Below, piece after piece: positions 1 through 4,816 of a DNA stretch of 5,071 nucleotides. The notes under the pieces were generated by a model. It did not search any database. It saw only the letters and a program-made list of their open reading frames with translations, and had not been told where the DNA came from. The translations under genes and the position numbers were made by a program. Origin of the DNA: Actinomycetota bacterium. GTDB lineage: Bacteria; Actinomycetota; Acidimicrobiia; Acidimicrobiales; CADCSY01. The stretch lies in contig JACOTK010000218.1 in NCBI GenBank assembly GCA_016178435.1, forward strand, positions 1 through 5,071, read 5' to 3'. Positions within the stretch are counted from its first letter, which is position 1. Every line of letters begins with the position of its first letter.

Positions 1-568
1 ATTCAAGGCGAGCGAGGGGGTCAGCCTGACCTATCTTTCCTTCATCGCCCGAGCGACGGCCGATGCGATTCGGGAGTTTCCCCAGGTCAACGCATCGGTG
101 GGGCCCAATGAGCTGATCGTGCATCACGACATCCATCTGGGCATCGCGGTCGACCTCGACTTCAACGGTCTCATGGTTCCCGTCGTCCATGATGCCGACG
201 GCAAGCGACTCCGCTCGCTGGCACGTGAGATCGCCGACCTTGCCGCGCGGGCCCGCACGAAGAAGCTCGGTCCCGACGACATCGCCGGTGGGACGTTCAC
301 CATCACCAATCCAGGACCCTTCGGCACACTCATCACCGCTGCGGTCATCAATCAGCCGCAGGTGGCGATCCTCTCGACCGACTCGGTCAAGAAGCGGCCC
401 GTCGTGGTCACGTTGCCCGATGGAAGCGACACGATCGCCATCCACCCGATCGGCAACCTCGCCCTGTCCTGGGACCATCGTGCATTCGACGGTGCCTATG
501 CCGCCTCGTTCGTCGCCAGGATCAAGGAGATCATCGAGACCCGGGACTGGGCCGCGGAACTGTCATGA
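1..568 (+). CDS. 2-oxoacid dehydrogenase E2 acyltransferase, C-terminal catalytic part (5' end outside window)
   Basis: This is the C-terminal acyltransferase domain of the dihydrolipoamide acyltransferase (E2) core of a cytoplasmic 2-oxoacid dehydrogenase complex. The domain moves an acyl group from the lipoyl arm to CoA. The open frame enters from the left edge (first full codon at base 2), so the lipoyl and E1/E3-binding domains are not visible. Visible hallmarks are GGTFTITNPGPFG (about 286-324) and the active-site block DHRAFDG, with the catalytic His at 476-478 and its partner Asp at 488-490. The protein ends WAAELS, the normal family end. The stop codon overlaps the start of the lipB-lipA gene (ATGA, 565-568), suggesting coupled translation. 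Its product would be a natural substrate of that downstream enzyme. Whether it serves pyruvate, 2-oxoglutarate or branched-chain oxoacids cannot be read from this fragment; sucB or dlaT are both possible. Confidence 0.95.
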   Translation, partial: FKASEGVSLTYLSFIARATADAIREFPQVNASVGPNELIVHHDIHLGIAVDLDFNGLMVPVVHDADGKRLRSLAREIADLAARARTKKLGPDDIAGGTFTITNPGPFGTLITAAVINQPQVAILSTDSVKKRPVVVTLPDGSDTIAIHPIGNLALSWDHRAFDGAYAASFVARIKEIIETRDWAAELS

Positions 569-2232
569 CGTTCCGGGCCCGTTGGCTGGGTCGGGTGGCG
601 TACGCGGACGCGCAGGCCCTGCAGCAGAGCCTCTTCGAGCGTTCGAAGGACAACCACCTGCTCCTGTTGGAGCACCCTCCCATCTACACGCTCGGTGTTC
701 GTGCGAACCCCGCCCACGTCCTGGTGGCGCCCGAGTCGGTGGGGGCACAGCTCCAGCGCACCAACCGGGGAGGCGACGTCACCTATCACGGGCCGGGTCA
801 GTTGGTCGGCTATCCGATCGTTTCGGTTACCGGCAAGGGCAGGGGCAACATGGCCGACACCGCCGCCTACGTGAGGGCTGTCGAACAGCTCATCATGGAT
901 GTGCTCGCGGACGTCGGTCTCACGGGCGCCCACCGCCTCGAGGGTCTGCCCGGCGTGTGGGTCGGCGACGCAAAGATCTGCGCGATCGGGGTACGTCTCA
1001 GCAGGGGCCGCACGATGCACGGCTTTGCGCTCAACGTGGACCCCGACCTCACCATGTTCGATCACATCGTGCCCTGCGGCATTCGGGACAGGTCCGTGAC
1101 CTCACTTGCCGCTCTCGGCGTGACCGTCACGATGGCCGAGGTGGCGAACGCGGTGGTGTCGCGAGCGACGGCGTTGTGGGGCTCGGGTGAGGTCGAGCGT
1201 CAGGATCTGGCGTGGCGTGTGACGCCCGAGGATCTTTCGGCGTTCAGTCGAGGCGAGATCCCGGCCGACCTGGCCGGGCGAGCCGGTCGACTCGACGCGA
1301 AGGAGGCCGCCGCCGGCGTCTCCGTTCGCATCACGGGCCGCCTGGCCGAGGCAGGCGTGACCAACGGTCTGTCCATCGGCGAACGCAAGCCGGCGTGGCT
1401 GCGGGCCAAGGCGACGATCGGCCCGGAGTACCTCGAGCTCAAGCGAACGATGCGCGAGCTGTCCCTGGTCACGGTCTGCGAGGAGGCGGGTTGTCCCAAC
1501 ATCTACGAGTGCTGGGCCGATCGCACCGCGACCTTCATGATCAACGGTGAGCGCTGCACGCGTGCATGCGGGTTCTGTCTGGTCGACACTCGACAACCCG
1601 AGCCCCTCTCGATCGACGAGCCCGAGCGGGTTGCCGAGGCGGTGGCCCGGATGGATCTTGCGCATGCGGTCATCACCACGGTGGCGAGAGACGACCTCGC
1701 CGACGGCGGTGCGGGCGCGTTTGCCGAGACGATTGCCGCCATCCGTGAGCGCACGCCCGACTGCGACATCGAGGTGCTGATCTCGGACTGCAAGGGCGAT
1801 CCTGCGTCGCTGGACCGCATCTTCGATGCGCGTCCCGACATCGTCAACCACAACATCGAGACGGTCGTACGTCTGCAGCGCGCCGTGCGTCCATCAGCCG
1901 GTTATGCAAGATCGTTGGCCGTGCTGGCTCGGGCGAAGGCGGCTGGTCTCACGACCAAGTCGGGGATGGTCCTGGGCATGGGCGAGCGCGACGCGGAGAT
2001 CATCGGCGCCATGGCCGATCTGGCCGGAGTCGGCGTCGACATCGTCACCCTCGGCCAGTACCTCAGGCCGACCGAACACCATCTCCCCGTCGAGCGATGG
2101 ATCGAGCCCGCCACCTTCGAGATGCTCGCCGCCGCTGGTCGGGATCTGGGCATCGGCCACGTCGAGGCCTCCCCGCTGACCCGATCGAGCTACCACGCGC
2201 GTCACGCCGCCTCCTCGGTCATCCGGGTCTGA
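565..2232 (+). CDS. lipB-lipA: LipB-LipA fusion: octanoyltransferase plus lipoyl synthase
   Basis: One 555-residue frame carries both enzymes of de novo lipoyl assembly. Residues 1 to about 215 are LipB, which transfers octanoyl from acyl carrier protein to a lysine of the lipoyl domain. They show RGGDVTYHGPGQLVGYPI (from R68, with H75), the catalytic lysine K137 in AKICAIG and the catalytic cysteine C171 in PCGI. Residues from about 265 to 555 are LipA, the radical-SAM enzyme that inserts two sulfurs. Its auxiliary-cluster cysteines are C305, C310 and C316 (CX4CX5C), the radical-SAM cluster cysteines are C331, C335 and C338 (CX3CX2C), and the RSSY motif at 540-543 carries the serine ligand. 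About 50 residues without recognisable motif join them. All expected catalytic residues are present, so both halves should work. The ATG overlaps the E2 stop codon and has no clear Shine-Dalgarno, so coupled translation is likely. lipB and lipA are usually separate neighbouring genes. Confidence 0.95.
   Translation: MTFRARWLGRVAYADAQALQQSLFERSKDNHLLLLEHPPIYTLGVRANPAHVLVAPESVGAQLQRTNRGGDVTYHGPGQLVGYPIVSVTGKGRGNMADTAAYVRAVEQLIMDVLADVGLTGAHRLEGLPGVWVGDAKICAIGVRLSRGRTMHGFALNVDPDLTMFDHIVPCGIRDRSVTSLAALGVTVTMAEVANAVVSRATALWGSGEVERQDLAWRVTPEDLSAFSRGEIPADLAGRAGRLDAKEAAAGVSVRITGRLAEAGVTNGLSIGERKPAWLRAKATIGPEYLELKRTMRELSLVTVCEEAGCPNIYECWADRTATFMINGERCTRACGFCLVDTRQPEPLSIDEPERVAEAVARMDLAHAVITTVARDDLADGGAGAFAETIAAIRERTPDCDIEVLISDCKGDPASLDRIFDARPDIVNHNIETVVRLQRAVRPSAGYARSLAVLARAKAAGLTTKSGMVLGMGERDAEIIGAMADLAGVGVDIVTLGQYLRPTEHHLPVERWIEPATFEMLAAAGRDLGIGHVEASPLTRSSYHARHAASSVIRV
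1300..1359 (+). promoter_or_regulatory. Possible internal ribosome entry for a free LipA half
   Basis: Inside the LipB-LipA linker lies a strong Shine-Dalgarno match AAGGAGG (1300-1306), but no start codon follows at the usual distance. Further on, GAGG (1348-1351) precedes an in-frame GTG (1357-1359, residue 265) by 5 bases. Starting there would give a 291-residue protein beginning just before ERKPAW, close to the normal length of stand-alone LipA. It may be a relic of the separate lipA start, or be used today. GC-rich coding sequence gives such matches by chance, hence the low confidence. Confidence 0.25.
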
Positions 2233-2248
2233 CCGAGGAATCCTCAAA

Positions 2249-2287
2249 GGGGCGATCGAGGTCCATCCAAAGGCCCCGTCGACATGG
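2249..2287. terminator. Weak hairpins downstream of lipB-lipA, possible terminator
   Basis: GGGGC (2249-2253) can pair with GCCCC (2273-2277). The same CCCC can instead pair with GGGG (2286-2289 area) around the palindrome GTCGAC. Read on the minus strand, the first stem is followed by TTT, which would suit the leftward operon; no T-run follows on the plus strand. Stems are only 4 to 6 bp, so this is a weak candidate. Confidence 0.2.
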
Positions 2288-2329
2288 GGTCGGGTCGCTG
2301 ATGTGCGGCAAGGACGGCCCAGATCTCAG

Positions 2330-2375
2330 CCGATGATCCGCAGGCCTGACAGTGGCCCGCTGCCCACGTCATCGG
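2330..2375. terminator. Imperfect stem-loop in the convergent gap, candidate bidirectional terminator
   Basis: CCGATGA (2330-2336) and TCATCGG (2369-2375) form an exact 7-bp inverted repeat. Inside it, on the minus-strand transcript, GCA/TGC and GGCC/GGCC can pair around the loop ACTGTCA, making one long imperfect hairpin. It lies 28 bases past the stop of the leftward DsrE gene and about 100 bases past the lipB-lipA stop. No U-tract follows on either strand, so it would be a hairpin-only terminator or an RNA 3'-end stabiliser. The rest of the 2233-2403 gap shows no gene. Confidence 0.35.
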
Positions 2376-2403
2376 TCCGGGCGACCAAGCGAATGTCCCG
2401 TGT

Positions 2404-2772
2404 TCAGAATGCCACCGTCGAGGCGCCGGAGGCGAGAGCCTCGACGAGGTTGGCGGCGGTGACGATCGTCGCCCCCTCGACCATGTCCTCGGCGGTGATC
2501 CCCCTAGGTCCGGTGCAGGCGCCGCAGGCCCAGATGCGTCCACCGTTCGCGACGAAATCGGCAAGGATCCTGCCGGTTGGCGGGTGTTGCGCGTACTGGA
2601 TGTCATCGGCGTAGCCGCGCGTTGCGAGGCGCACTCCTTCGGAGGTCAGGAAGATGGTGGTGTCCTGCTCGGCAGTGACCGCAACGTTGCCGACGATGAA
2701 TGGCAACGTCGACTTCTCGGGGTCCTCTGCGCCATGGGTGCCTTGGATGAGGATGCTCGGGTGGGTAGGCAT
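2404..2772 (-). CDS. DsrE/DsrF-family sulfur-relay-like protein
   Basis: A 122-residue protein with the DsrE/DsrF-like fold pattern, at normal family length. The N-terminus reads ILIQGTHGAEDPEKSTLPF, followed by an alternating beta-alpha pattern. The signature is GRIWACGACTGPRGI, with C83 and C86 as a CxxC pair where DsrE-like proteins carry their active cysteine, then a C-terminal segment ending STVAF. Family members bind or pass sulfane sulfur as persulfides in the cytoplasm, often with TusA partners. It is the last gene of the leftward operon: only 3 bases separate its ATG from the TusA stop, and its Shine-Dalgarno GAAGGAG (around 2782-2788) lies inside the end of that gene. The TusA neighbour supports a sulfur-transfer role. 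The actual substrate is unknown, and the CxxC could also act in redox or metal binding. Confidence 0.85.
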   Translation of the reverse strand: MPTHPSILIQGTHGAEDPEKSTLPFIVGNVAVTAEQDTTIFLTSEGVRLATRGYADDIQYAQHPPTGRILADFVANGGRIWACGACTGPRGITAEDMVEGATIVTAANLVEALASGASTVAF

Positions 2773-2775
2773 GGG

Positions 2776-3048
2776 TTACTGCTCCTTCTTGGTGATGTGG
2801 AAAATGGTTTGGTCGGCGGTGAGGTTTCGGTCGGGATCAGGGCCCTCGAAGGTGCGCACAAGGGGATTGCGCGTGAGGCGGCACCAGGCGGGTAGTCCCA
2901 TCCTTGCAGCGGGGTCGTCGGTGCGGACCTCCAACAACGTGGCGGGTGGGAGCGTGGCGAGGGTTGTCGAGACGAGTGGGGTGAGGGAGGCGCAGGCGAG
3001 CCCCGGCGCATCGAGCACCTGATGCGGGACCTTCCGGTCTGTGCTCAT
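2776..3048 (-). CDS. TusA-family sulfur carrier protein with altered CPxP motif
   Basis: A 90-residue protein matching the TusA/SirA-like family along its whole length: LDAPGLACASL near residues 12-22, LLEVRTDDP (38-46) and PAWCRLTRNPL (53-63). TusA proteins carry sulfur as a persulfide on the first cysteine and hand it to partners such as DsrE-type proteins. The sulfur-carrying cysteine is C19. The usual Cys-Pro-x-Pro is CASL here, so both prolines are lost while the cysteine is kept. A second cysteine, C56, sits where E. coli TusA has the Cys of its GFC segment. The start overlaps the methyltransferase stop (ATGA on the minus strand), indicating coupled translation. The last 20 or so residues are charged and may be a flexible tail. 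The family call is firm; the partner and the effect of losing the prolines are inferred. Confidence 0.85.
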   Translation of the reverse strand: MSTDRKVPHQVLDAPGLACASLTPLVSTTLATLPPATLLEVRTDDPAARMGLPAWCRLTRNPLVRTFEGPDPDRNLTADQTIFHITKKEQ

Positions 3049-3839
3049 TGCTTGACCGCTCGGAAGGTATGGGCGTAGACGTCGAACGCACGTGCCCGGG
3101 CTTCTCCGGCGGCTCCCCCGAAGGTGTCGGTGGACAGGCCGACCGCGAGGTCATCGAATCCCGCTGCTTCGATGAGTTGGCACCACGCATCCACCGACAG
3201 TCCCCCGGCGATGCAGTCGGTCCACAACTCGATGTCGCACTTGGCCGCTTCGGGGACTTCGCCACCGACGGCGATGTCGGCAAACTGCAGCACACCACCG
3301 GGGCGCAGCACGCGATGTGCTTCGGCCAGCACCCGGGCCTTGTCGGCCACGAGGTTGAGCACACCGTTGCTGATGACCACGTCTGCCCATCCGTCTGCCA
3401 CGGGCAGCGTCTCGAGGATGCCTTGGCGGAACTCGACATGGTGCAGGCCAAGCTCGTTGGCAACACGCCGGGATCGATCGAGCATGGCAGGGGTCATGTC
3501 GACGCCGATGACCGAACCGGTCGGACCCACCAACTGGGCGGCAACGAAGCAGTCAAAACCTCCGCCGGAGCCAAGGTCGACAACGCGGCCACCGACAGGG
3601 ATGCGACCGGCCCCGAACGGGTTGTCCACCCCGGCAAAGGAGGCCATGGCTTCGTCGGGCAGAGCGGTGCGAATGCCCACCGGATAGTCGAGAAGCTCGG
3701 CAAGTCTTCGCCCTGTGTGGAAGTGGAAGGCGCCGTTGGGGTTGTTGGCGACCTCGGTGTACTTGAGGCGCACCTCGGCGCGAAGGGCCTCGGCGTCCAC
3801 GGTCGTTGTCGGTTCGGTGGTGGTTGGGTTGGTCGGCAT
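3045..3839 (-). CDS. ArsM-like SAM-dependent methyltransferase lacking canonical As(III) cysteines
   Basis: A 264-residue class I SAM methyltransferase whose closest recognisable pattern is the arsenite methyltransferase ArsM. SAM-binding motif I is VVDLGSGGGFD (86-96), followed by VIGVDMTPAML (110-120), LPVADGWADVVISNG (145-159) and VLRPGGVLQFADI (177-189). ArsM normally binds arsenite with cysteines in CGNP, SNC and CxAG contexts. Here the first context reads GVDNPFG and the second SNG (G159); only the third is kept, as C209 in DCIAGG. Other cysteines are C97, C201 and C220. Arsenite methylation is therefore doubtful, and the acceptor may instead be a thiol, persulfide or selenium/tellurium species (inference). 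The start at 3839 is chosen because AGGAGG lies 6 bases upstream; an upstream ATG at 3914 would overlap the promoter. It is the first gene of the operon with TusA and DsrE. Confidence 0.85.
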   Translation of the reverse strand: MPTNPTTTEPTTTVDAEALRAEVRLKYTEVANNPNGAFHFHTGRRLAELLDYPVGIRTALPDEAMASFAGVDNPFGAGRIPVGGRVVDLGSGGGFDCFVAAQLVGPTGSVIGVDMTPAMLDRSRRVANELGLHHVEFRQGILETLPVADGWADVVISNGVLNLVADKARVLAEAHRVLRPGGVLQFADIAVGGEVPEAAKCDIELWTDCIAGGLSVDAWCQLIEAAGFDDLAVGLSTDTFGGAAGEARARAFDVYAHTFRAVKQ

Positions 3840-3845
3840 GGGAAA

Positions 3846-3851
3846 CCTCCT
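3846..3851 (-). promoter_or_regulatory. Shine-Dalgarno of the methyltransferase gene
   Basis: On the minus strand AGGAGG sits 6 bases before the ATG at 3839. This fixes that start in preference to the ATG at 3914 in the same frame. Confidence 0.85.
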
Positions 3852-3853
3852 GT

Positions 3854-3884
3854 TCAATGATTCGTTTGATAATACGAATATTGA
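3854..3884. promoter_or_regulatory. Inverted repeat, likely operator of the divergent ArsR-rhodanese repressor
   Basis: ATTCGT (3860-3865) and ACGAAT (3874-3879) form an exact inverted repeat around an 8-base AT-rich spacer. The arms extend outward with TCAAT (3854-3858) against ATTGA (3880-3884), apart from one extra base, G3859, on the left. ArsR-family repressors bind imperfect AT-rich inverted repeats in their own promoter regions. This one lies between the proposed -10 and the start of the leftward operon, where a bound repressor would block transcription. The neighbouring CGAATTCG (3893-3900) is a further perfect 8-bp palindrome sharing the CGAAT core. Confidence 0.65.
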
Positions 3885-3885
3885 T

Positions 3886-3914
3886 ATCCAAGCGAATTCG
3901 AGGCGAGTTGTCAA
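3886..3914 (-). promoter_or_regulatory. Promoter of the methyltransferase-TusA-DsrE operon
   Basis: On the minus strand a perfect -35 consensus TTGACA (3914-3909) is followed, after a 17-base spacer, by a weaker -10 TTGGAT (3891-3886). Transcription would start near 3879, inside the inverted repeat, about 40 bases before the ATG. The -10 is only a partial match, so its exact position is uncertain. Confidence 0.5.
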
Positions 3915-3916
3915 GA

Positions 3917-3940
3917 GATTGTTTGAGTATTGGAATCGTG
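3917..3940. promoter_or_regulatory. Second, degenerate copy of the operator motif
   Basis: This stretch repeats the motif at 3859-3883 in the same orientation. Both begin GATT(C)GTTTGA and continue with AT, GAAT and TG at the same relative positions; with one single-base gap I count 18 identical positions of 24. It overlaps the proposed -35 of the ArsR-rhodanese promoter, so it could be the autoregulatory site. Its own dyad symmetry is poor (GATT against AATC only). Confidence 0.4.
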
Positions 3941-3950
3941 GCGCTACCGT
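3923..3950 (+). promoter_or_regulatory. Promoter of the ArsR-rhodanese gene
   Basis: TTGAGT (3923-3928) and TACCGT (3945-3950) are separated by 16 bases and fit the actinobacterial TTGNNN / TANNNT pattern. Transcription would begin near 3957, about 25 bases before the ATG, just leaving room for the ribosome binding site at 3971-3977. Confidence 0.45.
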
Positions 3951-3981
3951 GCAACACGATGTTTCCCTTCAAGGAGGTGTG

Positions 3982-4674
3982 ATGGCGGATCGGGTGGCGA
4001 AAGAGGCCCTTTTCGACCGGCTGGCAGATGTGGCCAAGGCGCTCGGCAATGGGCGGCGTGCCGAGTTGGTGGACGTTCTGGCACAGGGCGAGCGCTCGGT
4101 GGAGGTCTTGGCGAGTGAGGTCGGCCAGAGCATGGCCAACACATCTCATCATCTTCAGGTCCTTGCTCGTGCCGGGCTGGTGGCCAGTCGTCGGGACGGA
4201 AGTCATGTCCACTACCGACTCTCGAGCGAGCGCGTCGGCGAGTTCTGGTCCGCGCTACGGGATGTGGCGGCACACCATGTCGCGGGCGTCTCCGAGCTGG
4301 TTGATGCCTATCTGGGTCCGCGCGAAGGCATCGCCACCATCACCCGCGATGAGCTGATCTCGAGCATCGATACCGGCAAGGTCGTGGTGCTCGATGTGCG
4401 TCCATTGCCCGAGTACGAAGCGGGGCACATCCCCAGCGCCATCTCGATCGATCCGACGCGACTCTACGACCAGCTTCGCAAGGTTCCTCGCGATGCCGAG
4501 GTCGTGGCGTACTGTCGAGGCCCCTATTGTGCCTACGCCTACGAGGCAATCCGTTCCCTTGCATCGCAGGGAGTGCATGCCCGGAGGCTCGAAGAGGGTT
4601 TTCCGGAATGGCGTCGAGCCGGATTGCCTGTCGCAATCGGTACGGCGGTGTCCGGTGTGGCGACGACGGGCTGA
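3982..4674 (+). CDS. ArsR/SmtB-type HTH repressor fused to a rhodanese domain
   Basis: A 230-residue cytoplasmic regulator. Residues about 8-100 are an ArsR-type winged helix, with recognition helix MANTSHHLQVLARAGLV (51-67) and wing SRRDGSHVHYRL (69-80). Residues about 115-217 are a rhodanese domain: VVVLDVRPLPEYEAGHIPSA (134-153), the active loop CRGPYC (C178 to C183) and the C-terminal EEGFPEWRRAGLPV. The protein has no other cysteines, and the HTH lacks the ELCVCDL metal site of classical ArsR. A metal-sensing role through the HTH is thus unlikely, and a persulfide or disulfide at C178/C183 is the probable signal (inference). The ATG follows AAGGAGG by 4 bases; upstream extension would run through the promoter. 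It is divergent from the methyltransferase-TusA-DsrE operon, which it probably represses along with itself. Confidence 0.92.
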   Translation: MADRVAKEALFDRLADVAKALGNGRRAELVDVLAQGERSVEVLASEVGQSMANTSHHLQVLARAGLVASRRDGSHVHYRLSSERVGEFWSALRDVAAHHVAGVSELVDAYLGPREGIATITRDELISSIDTGKVVVLDVRPLPEYEAGHIPSAISIDPTRLYDQLRKVPRDAEVVAYCRGPYCAYAYEAIRSLASQGVHARRLEEGFPEWRRAGLPVAIGTAVSGVATTG

Positions 4675-4713
4675 ACGACGCCGCTCCGCGACCAAGGAGG
4701 CATCCAACCCCGG

Positions 4714-4748
4714 TTGCCATCGCAGGGAGGGACGAACGATCATGGCAA
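4714..4748. terminator. Inverted repeat in the gap after the ArsR-rhodanese gene
   Basis: TTGCCAT (4714-4720) and ATGGCAA (4742-4748) are an exact 7-bp inverted repeat with a 21-base loop, between two converging genes. There is no T-run and the loop is long, so a terminator role is only a possibility. The 142-base gap (4675-4816) shows no convincing gene. Confidence 0.2.
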
Positions 4749-4816
4749 GCGGTTGCAGCGCTCGGGCCCTGCCCATGCGAAACGCTGCCGGTCTCATCGA
4801 ACTGCGGAGGCGAGCG

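Noticed and set aside
189..1190. A 333-residue open frame on the plus strand, overlapping E2 and the LipB half
   Set aside because: It is out of frame with two firmly identified genes; its product is rich in Arg, Ser and Pro without domain pattern, a typical GC-rich shadow.
496..1851. Long minus-strand frames opposite lipB-lipA (496-1065 and 1102-1851)
   Set aside because: They are antisense to conserved coding sequence and show no recognisable motif or ribosome binding site.
3045..3839. Annotation as functional arsM arsenite methyltransferase
   Set aside because: Two of the three arsenite-binding cysteine contexts are lost, and no arsenic resistance gene is visible nearby.
3048..3860. A 270-residue plus-strand frame opposite the methyltransferase
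   Set aside because: It is a codon-position shadow of the methyltransferase, with no family pattern, and covers its ribosome binding site.
3840..3914. Longer methyltransferase start at 3914
   Set aside because: The extra 25 residues come from the AT-rich operator region; the ATG at 3839 has AGGAGG at ideal spacing.
3715..3981. N-terminal extension of the ArsR-rhodanese frame back to 3715
   Set aside because: It would run through the methyltransferase start and both promoters. The ATG at 3982 has a Shine-Dalgarno and gives the family's normal N-terminus.
4711..4756. Direct repeat CGGTTGC (4711-4717 and 4750-4756)
   Set aside because: Seven bases is too short to distinguish from chance, and no mobile element or attachment-site context is present.
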